NCBI GenBank assembly: GCA_020064725.1
Contig: JAGTWJ010000008.1
Span: 2,542,001-2,606,000, forward strand
DNA length: 64,000 bases
Source of the DNA: Drechslerella dactyloides
Taxonomy: Eukaryota > Ascomycota > Orbiliomycetes > Orbiliales > Orbiliaceae
Direction: 5' to 3'
The notes beneath the pieces were generated by a model. That model had not been told where the DNA came from, did not search any database, and worked only from the letters and a program-made list of their open reading frames with translations. The position numbers and the translations under genes were made by a program. Of the stretch, positions 21,615-35,000 are shown piece after piece. The first letter of the stretch is position 1. Each line of letters begins with the position of its first letter.

Positions 21615-23506
21615 ACGTCAATGATAAGCGAATGGATCAGACAAGCAAGTGGATCATCTTACCACCCTATCTCAACAAAAATACTGATTTTACTACCATA
21701 ATACTATAGTTTTGGGTTAGATATATATTAAATAGTTTATTTATATGTTTAAGATGTTTCTTGATATGTTTGAATATTATATCCAGCTTTATTGTATTGA
21801 TTGTAGTGTAATATTTTTTTAGAGTCTCTTTTTAATTATATATTATTTTGATAGTTTTTTAACTCTATTTATTTATACTATTTATTTATAGTGTTTTGGT
21901 CTAGTATATTATTTGCCTGGTGTATGGTGAGTATGTTTTTATACTATATATATTATTTTTTTACCTGCTACTATTTATTTAATACTTTATTAGTAGAGTA
22001 TAGTATTATATTCTTTATATATATAAGTGTTAATTAATATATTATAGTTTGTGTTTTTTTAGATAATTGGTTTATAGCTGTTAGTAGTAATGTAAAAAAG
22101 CTATTTTGGTACTGGGTAATTTGGTTTTTGATTAAATCTACTTATAGGTTAATTTTTAATAAATTTAATAGTGTTTTTGTAGTCTAGGTAGTTGCTGTAT
22201 TTACAGTGTTTGGATATGAATTTACTAAAATAGCTATTAGTAATTATATATTTAGCTTTAATAAAATTTTATTAAGGTTATAAGGTATAATACTAGTTTC
22301 AGTAAAGCTACTATATATGTTTTTAAATATTATTATAGTAGTAAATGTTTTGTGGAATTTGGTAAAAAACTTTAGCTTAAAAATATGGTTAATGTATATA
22401 TATACTAAACTCTCTATTTTATGGTTATATATTTATTTTAATAATTTAAAATAATTAATATCTAGTAACTAAAAAATATACAATAAATATAGTAGTATAT
22501 AGATTATAATAATCTTATATTTCTAGTAATATAGTTTAAAAATAATAGAATAATAGTTTTTGTAATTATTTAGGATTAATAACTGATAATCTAAAATATA
22601 ATACTATATTATAAATTTATTAAAGTATTTTAATTATTATAAAATGAGCTTATTTATTATTTAATTGTTATTAAAAAATATAATAATTTAATTTATTGAT
22701 AACTTTGTTACTATATACTAGTTAATTAAATAGTATTGTTTAGTAAGGACAATAAATAGTAGTATTATCTAACCTTCTGTATTTATTTTTTAAATAATTA
22801 TTACTTATTTATGATTCCCAGGCTATATTAGTTTAGTTTTATTATATATTTTAGTATCTGTAATAATAATAGTTGTAGATATTATGTCTATTACAAAATT
22901 AGTTTTGTTGAAGTTGTAGATATTATTGTCTGTGATACTATACTTAGTTTTTATAACCTTTATTAACTAAAACTATTTGTTGATAAGTATAAGATTTTTG
23001 TATTTCATTTGTTAATAGTTATATTTTTTGGATAAATATATTTATAGCTCTAGATAGTATTTAATAAAGTTACTAATCTATTTTTTATTAATATATTATG
23101 TACTATTGTTGTTATATATTAGTAGCAGTTAATTAGCCATATTTTCTATACTACTTAGTTTAGGATGAAAAGATTACACACATAATTTAAATATATATTA
23201 AATAATAGTATCTTCTTTTAATTTTGTAAGGTTTCACAATTTAAAAATACTGTTATATTATAAAAAACAGTTATTATATCAGCAGACTAAAATAGTATAA
23301 AAAATATTATAATACTTAATAGTAGTTTGAATATTTAATTCTTGGTTTTTTTTTATAGTTTTAATAGTTAGAAGAACTCTAAATTTAGTTGTAGAGGTAG
23401 GTATTGTGGTAGTTGTAGAGGTATGAGGTATAGGAAAAATGGTGGGTATGTAGGTGTGGTGAGGTGATCTGCTTGCTTGTCTGATCCATTCGCTTATCAT
23501 TGACGT
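21615..23506 (-). mobile_element. Fot1/pogo-type DNA transposon, full length, RIP-decayed (copy F)
   Basis: It is 1892 bp and TA-flanked. Inverted repeats begin ACGTCAATGATAAGCGAATG with iterons of the AAGCGAATGGATC type. The interior aligns in reverse with copies B and G, so the transposase was on the minus strand. It is decayed but less so at the N-terminal end near 23.3-23.45 kb. A minus-strand 81-codon frame that reaches into the right tip is a by-product. Confidence 0.85.
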
Positions 23507-23587
23507 TATATATAAACAACACACACAACTAACACCAGTTTATACTTATACCAAACAATAGGTATTTACTACATCACAAAATACATA

Positions 23588-23742
23588 CAGTGGGAATCAA
23601 ACACATATCCTCCAGGTAAGATTTTTATAGTATTATGTAGTGTAATAATATAATATCTACATCACAGACAGCAAAAGTATCGCATATGAAATCTCGGTGA
23701 TTTCATTGCCGTTGCCCTATATATAGCTGTTATACACATAAC
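23588..23742. repeat. tRNA-like dispersed repeat, copy 2
   Basis: 23637-23742 matches copy 1 after allowing C/T and G/A changes. To its left, on the minus strand, lies GTTTGATTCCCAC (23588-23603 area), which resembles a T-arm/box B. Box A-like and box B-like signals are on opposite strands, so a simple SINE is not proven. Confidence 0.4.
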
Positions 23743-25748
23743 AATAATTAATTATTAGAGATAAGAAATATATAATATTTAAAACTTCTTATTATTTTAA
23801 TAATAACTATTATAAACTAAAATAATAAATAAATTTAAAAAATAGATTTCTATTACTTTTTTATTTAGTATAAATTTAGGTTAGCTTTTTTTTTCTCAAC
23901 CTAAACCCTTATTATATTATCTTTATATTTATCTACTCTACTTTTTAATTAAAATTTTATATAATTATCCTTTAATTACTTATTTATAGATATCTTCTTA
24001 TTTAAGTTACTAAAATAAAATTTAATTTAATAGTTTTTATAATATTTATATCTATTAATATAATTTATTATATATTTAATATATAAAAATATAAAAAATT
24101 AAGAAAATATATCAACCAAATAACTCTTATTAATATAATTTTTTTATTTTTAGGAGATTATATAATACTTATTATAAACTATTTCTAAATTATTTTTTAT
24201 TTTATAATTTTATTTTATTAATAAACTTCTATTATTTTAGTAATAAAAATAATAATATATAGCCTTTTTAATTTTTTTATTAGCAAAACCTAATATTTTA
24301 ATAAATTTCAAAATATATATACATTTTCCATAGATTCTCCTACAAATCTTTTAATTAATTTACATTACCTTAATCTCATAAACCAAAAACTCTAATTTTT
24401 AAAAACTATATTGTTGAAATTTTAACTAGTCTTTTATTAAACTTCTAATTATTGCAATACTATTATTATTCAAAAATTCTTTCTATAAATTTTTCTTAAT
24501 TACCCACCATACATTATCAGCATATACAATTTTAGTTCTCATATTCTATATTTAAAAACCAATTTTTATAAATTTTTTTTATATTCTTTTTTTTTATATA
24601 ATCCTTATAAGTTGTTTATTTTTTCAAATATTAAGTTTTTTATATAAAAATATATTATTCCAAAAAAAACTTAATAATATCTTTATTATTAAACAAGACA
24701 ACACACTAAAATTAAAGCTTTAGATAAAAAAATTATAAAAGTTTAAAACTAAACAATACCTATACATTTACATCCCAAATATCAATCCCTTAGCTTATTT
24801 TAAATTTTATCTATTTTTTATAATCTAGTAAAAAAAAAAAAACAACAACACTATTATATATTTTTTTATACAACCAAAATTCAAATTTATAAAAAACCTT
24901 CTAAAATATTAATTTTATAGAATTAATAATATATTATCAACTTATATTACATTTATTAAAAATCTATATAAAACTCATAAACCTTTTAATAAATACAAAA
25001 CTATTATTATGTTAATTTTAAAAATAAAAATAACAATTTAACTTCTTTATATTCAACAAATAGTCTTTAATCATCTAAATTATAAAATTAAAACACAAAA
25101 AGTTGAACTTTATTAAATATTAAAAAAAGAAAATCATAAAAATTAAATTAAAATATAGATAAATAAAATTCTAAATACAAATAAAAACTACATTAATACC
25201 CTATCACAATTTAACTCTCCAAAACATCATAACTAATTTCAAAATCTTAAAATTTATAATATATTACCCCAATTCCAGGAGCTTAAACATCTTAAATACA
25301 ATTCAGCATAATTAAAGAATTACTACTATTTATAAAATTCCATTAATTACTAACATAATACAACACACCACTTCAAAATACTAAAAGAGATTAATATATC
25401 TAAATAAATAAATTATTTATATTTAGTTATATAATAATTAATTTATTTATAATTTATTTAGTATATTTATTCAATAACTATATAAAACTATTATAAAATT
25501 CATTTTAGTTTTACTTTAATATAAAAATTAAATTTATAAAGTTAACTTACTAATTATTAAAATTATATTATTTTAATAATCTAAGTAATTAATAATAAGA
25601 TTTTAGAATTTATATATATTAATCTTATTATAATATTTAAATATTAAGATAATATAATAAACTTTTGATATAATTTATACTAAATATTTTTAATAAAAAT
25701 ATATTTTTATTATTAATTAATATTTAGAATTTATAATTTTAATACTAT
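23743..25748. other. RIP-degraded AT-rich DNA, no gene
   Basis: Low-complexity A/T; a slightly CA-richer part at 25.2-25.4 kb may be an old repeat mutated on one strand only. No family is recognised. Confidence 0.5.
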
Positions 25749-25750
25749 TA

Positions 25751-27642
25751 ACGTGCGCGATAAGCGACCGGGCCGGACAAGCAACCGGGCCACACATGCT
25801 ATCTACACACCTCTTCTCTCCATTATTAGCACATACTACCACCACTACTACAATAGCTATTTCTATAACTAAATCCTATATTATTTTAGTTTCTAAAGCT
25901 TTTAAGAAAAATAAAAATTTAAATATTTAGACTATTATAAAACTATATAGTATTTTTAAAACTACCCTCATTTATTAGTATAGTGGCTGTATTATAAAGG
26001 TAGATAGCCATTTTAAATTACAGAATCTTATATAATTAGAAAAAGATATTATTATTTAATATATACTTAAGCTATATATATGTTTTTTTTACCTTAAGCT
26101 TAATAATATAGAAAATATAACCAACCAACTATTATTAATATATAGCAATAATAGTATATAATATATTAATAAAAGATAGACTAATAATTTTGTTAAATAT
26201 TGCTTAAAGCTATAGACATATCTATCTAGGAAATATGATTATTAGTAAGTAAAATGCAAAGACTCTATATTTATTAATAAATAGTTTTAACTAATAAAAA
26301 TTGTGAAATATAAATATAATATTATAGATAGTGATATTTATAATTTTAATAAAATAGGCTTTGTAATAGGTATAATATCTACAACTATTATTATTATAGG
26401 TATAGAAATATATAATAAAGTAAAACTAGTATAGCTTAGGAACTGTAAATAAGTAATAGTTATTTAGGGGATAGAAGTAGAAGGCTATATAATACCACTA
26501 TTTATTATTTTTACTAGATAATACTATCTAGTAAATTAGTATATAGGAACAAAGTTATCAAAGGACTAGGTAATTATGTTTTTTAATAATAACTAAATAA
26601 TAAATAAATTGGCCCTTAAATAGCTAAAGTACTTTAATAAATTTATAATATAGTATTATATTTTGGACTACTGGTTTTTAGTTTTAGATAGTTATAAAAA
26701 TTATTACTCAGCTACCTTTAAGTTTTACTACTAAAAATATAAGATTATTATAATTTATATACCATTATATTTTTCATACTTTCTTCAGTTATTGGATATT
26801 GGTTACTTTAGGCTATTGAAGTAGGTATATAGCTGTTAAGTAGAAAATTTAATATATGTATATGTTAATCATATTTTTAAACTGGAGTTCCTCTCTAGAT
26901 TCTATAAAATATTTATTATTGTAATAATATTAAAAAATATATATAGTAGTTTTACTGGTATTGGTATTATACCTTATAACCCTAATAGAGTTTTATTAAA
27001 GCTAGATATATAGTTACCAGTAGTTATACTAGTGAATTTATATTTAAATATTATAAATATAACTACTATTTAAATAATAAAGATACTATTAAACCCAACA
27101 AAAACCAACCTACAAGTAGGCTTAATTAAAAATTAAATTACCCAATATCAGATCAATTTTTTTATATCACTACTAACTACTGTAGATTAGCTATTTAAAA
27201 AAACACAAACAATAATATATTAAATAGTGTTTATATATACAGAGAACACAACACTCCACTCCATAAATAAGCTGCTAAATAAGCACCAGAAACTAAAAAA
27301 ATAGCATATACAACATAGGAACACACTCACTATACACCAAACTAATAAACTAATATACAATAACACTATAAATAACATAATTATACCACCAATACCCCCA
27401 AAACACCAGCATACCCCCCAACCAAAGACTACTACTATGTATATATACTATTATAATAACTACAATAAGTTTAGCCATAACATTCAAACATACCAACAAA
27501 CATCTTCAAAATCCAAATAAATGATTTCCCAGTTCTGGGCCAGGAAACTAAGCACTAGTAGCAATATAACTAGTAATTTTATCAGGATAGGGTAGCGAGG
27601 TGGCCTGGTTGCTTATCCGGCCCGGTCGCTTATTGTGCACGT
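25751..27642 (+). mobile_element. Fot1/pogo-type DNA transposon, full length, RIP-decayed (copy G)
   Basis: It is 1892 bp and TA-flanked. Ends begin ACGTGCGCGATAAGCGACCG with iterons AAGCGACCGGGCC and AAGCAACCGGGCC. This copy best reveals the protein. At 26680-27010, reading through stops, the order is LVLD(S/G), then IPLYFS, then QLLDIGYFRLLK, then FYKIF, then IIPYNPNRVLLKLD. That matches the DDE_1 region of Fot1/pogo transposases (LLILDGH, MPPHSSH, LQPLDV.F.PLK, GLVPYDPE.V). The expected N-terminal CENP-B-type DNA-binding part would be near 25.85-26.3 kb. No intact frame remains. Confidence 0.88.
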
Positions 27643-27644
27643 TA

Positions 27645-30600
27645 TAGGATTTTTATCTTAAAGATTACTAGAACTTATTAGTTTTAATATATATAACTAG
27701 ACTACTATTCTTAAATTTATAGTAATATTTTAGATTTAAATATCTTTTAAATCTATTTAATTAGATTATAATTTTTATAAAGTTTCTATTTTACTATTAT
27801 ATTTTGAGAATATTTAAACCTAGTTTAATATTATTTATGAGAAAATTTTGGATGTGTCTGAGTGTATTAGTAAGTTATTAATAATTTTATATTTCTTTTT
27901 GTATGGTACTGGTGCTTATTAAGTACCTTTAAATATTTGTTTTAGATTTTTTATTATTGAAATCAGATTTGGTATTTATGGTAAATATTTATGGTTTAAG
28001 TCTATATTAAGCTGATATATCTGTGATTAAATATATAAATAATAATTTTATTATATTCTAAAAATAATTACTAAATTTAATATAGAAATAAAAGTAGATA
28101 GTGATTTATGATAAAAAACAATATTTATCTTATAAAAAAACTATTTTATTTATATTTGAAAGTTTATTATCACCCCTAATCTTATTAGTAGCCTAGAAAT
28201 TCTATCTAGGATTAGATCAATATAGTCAAGTGTAGATTTAAAAATAACTTATTCTAAGTTTCTATAATTATTTTATAATTTTAATAAAATTTAATAAAGT
28301 AATTTATATTCAGATTTAAAATAATTAAACTTTTAGAAAACATTTTTATACTTTATTTATAGAGAAATTATATTAAAAATAAATTACATCAAAGTTAAGA
28401 TCAAAACCACAATAAAAAAACCTAATAACACAGCTTCCACCATTTTTACCCAACTAAATTGAGATTTAGATAAAGGTATTTTTTTATAGTTGAAAGTTTA
28501 TGTAACTAGAATATTAATTTATAGTTCAGTATTTAAGTTAACTACTAAAGTAATAGGAATACAATATTGGTATATAACCAAAAGAGACCAAAAAATAGAT
28601 ATAATAATTAAAAATACTAATTCATATATTTATAAATAACTAGTAGATTTGTTAGTTGAATTATCTAGCAAATTACTTTAATGTGATATGTGAGTATTCA
28701 TTTAAGTTCAAAACGAAATTTATCCCTTCCTGAAGATTATATTTAGAATATAACTATACTAAGGATACATTAATCTTTTAGAAATTTCCAACTTTGAAAT
28801 CATGAGTATTATCTAGATTAAGATAGATATAAGATAATATATCTTGGATTTATAGCTACTATTAATGCAAGGATTAATAATACTAATAAAATATATATAA
28901 TAGAATATTTATAATAATATTTTATATAATTTAGTAGAAATCAAAAGCAAATTATCTACTACTTATTTAAAATACACAAAAAAAGTAGAAACCATTAAAT
29001 CACTAATAATTAAAATAAAAAAATTATTATTCATTATATACTAGACTAATAAATATATTATTATCTTAAAAGCAAAAGATAGTTGGATATATTATAAATA
29101 TATTAAACAAAAAAAAAAAAAGAGATACCTATTATTATTATATTATTATATATCTCTATATTAATATTAAAATAGTTATTATATAAACTTATTAAATTTT
29201 ACTAATATTTATATTATATTGGTCTTAAAAATGATTTAGTATTGTTTTAGAATTCAATTTAATTTGCTTTTATATATTTATAGGTATTATTAAAGTTTTA
29301 TAAAATAAAAAATATTTTCTTAACTTTATAAGATATTTATATGATTATATTCTAAAAGTTGGACTAGAGTTTATAGAATTTCTATATTTATTTTTTAAAA
29401 ACTTTATTTTTATATGTTAAATTTTTAATTCTAGTTATAAGCTTTTTCTTATTTTATTTTTTCTTTTTAAATTTAATTTGTTTTATAGTTAAGATGATTT
29501 TAGGTAGAACTAAGAATCAAAAAATTAGAAAAAGTAATATTTTAGGTATTAACTAAATTATATTATCTAAGGTAAATCATAGGTCTGTTTCTTTCTAAGA
29601 ATATTTAATATATATATATTTTAAAAAAATAGATGTAAGTTTTTTAGATATAAATCAAAGTAAATCTTAATTTAATATAAAGCTATAATTAGAAATAAAT
29701 AATTTAAATAAATATATAAAGTAGTTTATATTTAATACAGGAAATTTATATATTGTAGATAATTTAATATATATTGGAGAATTAAATGATTGATATTTTA
29801 TTAATAATAATTTAAAAGATGTATTTAAAGTTGAAAATGTTATTGGATCTACTATAAGGGTTATAAAGAAAATTCTTATTAAATTATAAGTTTCTTTAGG
29901 GATTATCTTGTATAATAGAATCTGGGATATATTTATTTTTTTTGCTGAACTTTATTATAATAGCTAAATTATATTTATTTAATATAGAACTTTTCAAAAA
30001 TTTATTCTAGTTATGAAGGCTGGCAGTATATCTGAAGATATTCTCTTAATTTTTTTTTAAAATTATTATAAGAATATAATAATTTTAATTAAAATTTTTT
30101 ATAATATAAATTATTTTATACTTTATTTAGTTATTAAAATTTTAGAGGTTTCTTTAGCTAAGGTTATTAACTTACCTATTATTATATAAGAATCTTAGTT
30201 CTTTTTTGTTTTTGTAGAGGTAAATATATTTTGATAAATCTATCCATAATCTACTTTACAGCACTTACATACAAAACATTTAGATTATAAAAGAGCTCAA
30301 CTTTCTATTTAGTTTAGACATTAAACACATTAAAATTAAGCCTTGTAATATTTTAATAAATAAAAATAATCACATTAAATTAGATAGGTTTTCTTTTAAT
30401 ATATAAAAATACATATTAGTAATTTTAAACAAAATATTCTTAAATTTTGTTGATTAGGAATCTAGAAAAACTTCCATACAATAAATTTACTTATATTCTA
30501 AATATTTAAACAATTAGAACCAAATAATAACATCACACTTAGTTTGGAGAATTTGTTTTAAAATATTAATATTAAATAATTTATTATAAATTTAGTTTAG

Positions 30601-32690
30601 ATAGATTTTTTAGATTTATAGATAGTATATATTAATTTTAAATATTATAATTGATTTTATTTAATAGAAGTATATTAATAGGATCTATTTTTTAAATGAT
30701 TTAATGGTTTATGAGTAATGGCCTTATTTGTTGTTATAATAGTTTTAGGTGTAAGGAGAGAGTGGTATTTTTATGATTATTAGTCCTTTGTCTAATTGTA
30801 CTAGAGGGAGTGGGTTTTTAATAACCTAGGTGTTGAATTATTATACTGTGTTTTAATAGCCTATATGATAGCAGATTTAGGTGGATTCCATTAGTTAATA
30901 CTATTATAGTATTTAAGATTTAAATATCTTAATATAAGTAATATATATGTTAGATGTGAATCTAAGATTAGAGTTATTAATAGTGACTAAATCTATTACT
31001 AAGTATTTGATTATGAAAGTAGAAGCTAACTTAGAAATAAGATATAATATTAACCACTAAGTAGTTGCTATAATATAATTTCAATATAGATAAGCATATT
31101 ATTAAAAACTATATGAATATATTAAAATGGTAGTTTCCTGAGAATTCTTGATATTTATTTTGGAGGGTTTTTATGAATAAATAATTTATTTGTTTTATTA
31201 TTGTAAAGTGTTAGTATATCTAGCTTTAGGTTTAGTAGTTCTTTGTGTTGTTAATAATGTATATCTTCCTAGTGTTTAATTTGTGTTAATAGTTTTTTGA
31301 CTTTATTTTTAATCTTTATAAGATTTATCTGTAGAGATTGAATATTTTTAGAAATAGTGGTTGATGTTTTATTTGGTGTTTGTAGTTTTTTTTTTTGGGG
31401 ATTGTAGGTAAAATTGGCTTAAAAGGTTTCTATTATTTTGATTAGAAGATATAAACAAATTTAATTATAAAATATTCAGCACCTTACTAAATATTCTTTA
31501 GATTGATTTATTGAATTATTACTAGTGTGGTATTGAATGGTTTGTTATAGGATTGTATATAGTCTTCTATTTACTAACTCTTGACTTGTGTTCCATATTA
31601 ATATATGGAATAATGGTCTAATATCAATAATAATTTAAAATAGGCTTATGTAGACTAGTCTAAAGCCCTTTCTTTTAATAATATTTGTCTATTATATAGT
31701 TTTTAGAATACTAGATCTTTCTCTTTTTTCTCTCATTTTTTTTCTATTTTTTTTAATTTTATATTTTTATTATTTTTTTTGTATTGAACTAATTTGTTGG
31801 AGTGAGGGTTGTATTTGATTTTGCTTAGGGATCTTAAGAATCTTGTCTTGTTGTGCTTTTCTAAGTATTCTTGATATATTGGTTTAAAAAATTTTGATTC
31901 TTTAAATAGTGTATAGTAGTCTTTATTTAAGGTTGAGAATTATAATTCTAATTTAAACTTTTTTTTTTATTTTTTATATTAATTAAGCTAGAATTATTAC
32001 TCTTTAGTTAGCTACGCTAGTTAACCTTCTATAGATTATATTATTTCAGTTTATTATATAATTAGATTCTAAGATTTATTGATTTATACCCATATAGTGT
32101 TTAATTATTCTTAATCTTTTGTAGTATAAGACTTTATATATCTTAACTTATGTTACTAAGATTAATAACTAGTGTATAAATCATAATAGTTTTGATTGCA
32201 AATATTATTTCTAAAATCTATAAGATGTGAGACAATAAGTGTAATCTTCTTATCCTAAAAAATTATATAATTTTAGCTATTATGATTGTATACTGATGCA
32301 TTAGTTACTGAGTACTTTAAGGGGGCTTAACTTATAGTATAAACTTAAGATAATGTAAATTGTATGGTCTGGGCTGGAGGGATAATAGGTTATTATGAAT
32401 TTATTTTTTAGTTATTGTTAATATAGAGTTAATAAATACAAAAAATATACAATATTATTCTTAGCTATATTTCTATTACTCTTTAATTCCTCTAATCTTT
32501 GGCTGATATTATCCACAATAGTATTGGATTATTATCTTAGAATTTTTGGTATTATAGGTAACTTAATATACTATATAAAATCTGGAATTAATATAAATAA
32601 AAATTATATTTAAAATAGAACTGAGGTAATATAACTTCCACAATAACTTTATTGATTCTTATAGTTCTAGATTTAGGTATTAAGTTTAGA
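27645..32690. other. long AT-rich tract with less-mutated patches, no recognised gene
   Basis: The tract is AT-rich throughout, with G-containing plus-strand patches near 30.7-31.9 kb. Read on the minus strand at about 31.2-31.4 kb, a Lys/Leu-rich, coiled-coil-like string interrupted by stops is visible, so a decayed element gene is likely. No terminal repeats or conserved catalytic motif could be found. Confidence 0.4.
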
Positions 32691-32907
32691 TTAATTAATA
32701 ATAGTTTTCAGATACCATACTAAAACATTTCAGCAACTATATAACAGCATCTAAAAAACATATAAAAACATAAGATCTCTCCATCTTTATTCTTTATTTT
32801 ATGAGACCCATCCCTACCTAATCCCAGGGGTCTAATTTAGTATTTCCCTTAATATAGACAAGCAGAAAACAGAAAAGAAAAGAATAAGGTTGTTTTTCTA
32901 TTATAAA

Positions 32908-33172
32908 ACTCTAAATAGAAAATACTTTATTAAACACAAACAAATGGGTAATAGATAAAAACTATAATAAATAAAAACAAGATTACCAACCTCCCAAATA
33001 GAAGATAGCTTATTAAACATAAATAAATAGGTAGTAAATAAAAACTATAATAAATAAAAATAAGATTATTATTTAAAAAAAAATCTTAAGTAGAAGATGG
33101 TTGGTTAAATATAGGTAAATAGATAATAAATAAAAGCTATAATAAATAAAAATAGAACCACCTTTTATAAAA
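32908..33172. repeat. minisatellite, about three units of 85-90 bp
   Basis: Three consecutive units each contain a TTAAACA(C/T)AAA(C/T)AAAT-type segment followed by AATAGATAAAAACTATAATAA-type sequence. Units start near 32908, 32997 and 33088. Later units are more AT-rich than the first, consistent with graded mutation. Confidence 0.6.
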
Positions 33173-35000
33173 AAAACCTAACAATAAACCAACTATTACA
33201 AATACAAAATTTTAAACACCAGCTAGTTTAACAAAAAAATATTTAATTTATATTATATTATAAAAATAACTTTAATAATAACCACCACTATTATCCCTAT
33301 TATCAGATAATAAATGTGATAAATTGTTATCACAGGTGATGAAGCTTATAGACAAGTTTTAAACTCTAATTCCTGTGCCACCATATAGTACAGCCAGTTA
33401 TATCACAAAATTTTTTATTATTTACTATTTATTTAATATTTTAAGCAAGTAAACTATTCCACCACTCAAATTGCAACAACAGCAAAAATAATAAGATAAA
33501 TAGTTAACAGTATTTCCTTATTTAAAAGTTAATAGATTATTAGATCCACTATATTTTTATTTACAAAAAAAAATTACATAAGATATACTAAATATTATAA
33601 ATAAACCACTCTTCCATAAAAATCAGCTAAATATTATTAAATAAGAACCAATAAAATAAATTATAATTTATAAGAACTAAATTTAAAACTATATCTTATT
33701 CTATAAAATTTTATAATCTTTAAAAACTTTGCTTTAATACCTTTTTTTATTATTGAATAGTATAAATTACTTATTTATATTTTTTTATTTTAAAGAGCAT
33801 ATAAAATTCCTAAATAAAAAATTTTTTTTTTTTTTTAAAAAAAGTAACAAGTAGATCTTTCTTTAAATATTAATATTTGATCTTTTTCACTTAATTCTTT
33901 TTACAACAAGACCAGTTTTACATATCCTCAAGATTTATATTAGTTATCTAACTCATAAAAAGATAAAACTTAGTTGACAATCATAAATTCTAATATACAC
34001 TAGATAATTCAATTATTATCTAATAACTAAGAACACTAGTATCTTCTTAAGTAAAATAATCTATCTTAGTTAATTTATTTATTATTGATTAATTAACTAA
34101 TTAACTGACTGGCTGAGTGACTGGCTAACTAATAGATTAATTAGATAATTAATTGATTAATTGACTACTAGCCTATCTTATATGCTTCTATAGACCTTTG
34201 TTTTTCTCCCAATTTTATATTTAATTAACTATAAAATATCTAACTAAATCTCTATAATATAAGTTCCTTTTTTGGTTTTACTATTTTTATATATTTTATA
34301 AATAAATTAATTCACTCTTTTACTTATATTATTAATCTAAAATATTAATTTTTATAAATACTTTTATATTTTATTAATTATTTTTAAAATTATCTTAAAT
34401 TTATTTTTATTTTAATAATTCCTACTTAAATAATAAAGTTTATATTGAATGTTTATTGGTTTTAAAAATGATTTACTCTTAATTTTATTTTTATTATATC
34501 TATATAAATATTTCTTATAATATAAGATATTATTAATATTAGGAGTAGTATTTATAAAAAATTATAATATAATTTTATTAAATTTTTAGTTATTCTATTA
34601 ATACTGGTAACACTTTTTAATAATAGTTATTAATTTATTATTTTCCTAAAATAACTTTTAATAATAATATTAACTTCAAGGTTTCCAAAATATATATCAT
34701 TTATATAATTAAGCTAATCTATATCTATATTATAAATTATTCAATAATTATTTTATAAAAAACTGAGTTTTTTAAGGAATAAAGTACCTATTTTAAATAT
34801 CTATATATATTAATAATAATTTATTATATAGATCTAAGAATTATACAAAACTTTTACCTTTATTAGATTTATTTCCCTACTTATAACAGATATATATAGT
34901 AGAAAGGTCTATATAGAATAACATTATCTATAATAGATAAATCTGTATGGAGATAAATATTTCTATAGTAGGAAGCCTGGCAAAGTGATAATAATATTTA
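33173..35000. other. AT-rich DNA without a gene
   Basis: A less-mutated patch at about 33.29-33.41 kb is followed by low-complexity A/T. No coding frame is supported apart from the tetranucleotide tract listed separately. Confidence 0.5.
34078..34166. repeat. degenerate tetranucleotide tract (TTAA / ACTG type)
   Basis: A period-4 stretch runs TTAATTAACTAATTAACTGA, then CTGGCTGAGTGACTGGCTAA, then back to TTAATTAGATAATTAATTGA. The middle retains G/C while the flanks are A/T versions of the same period. Confidence 0.55.
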
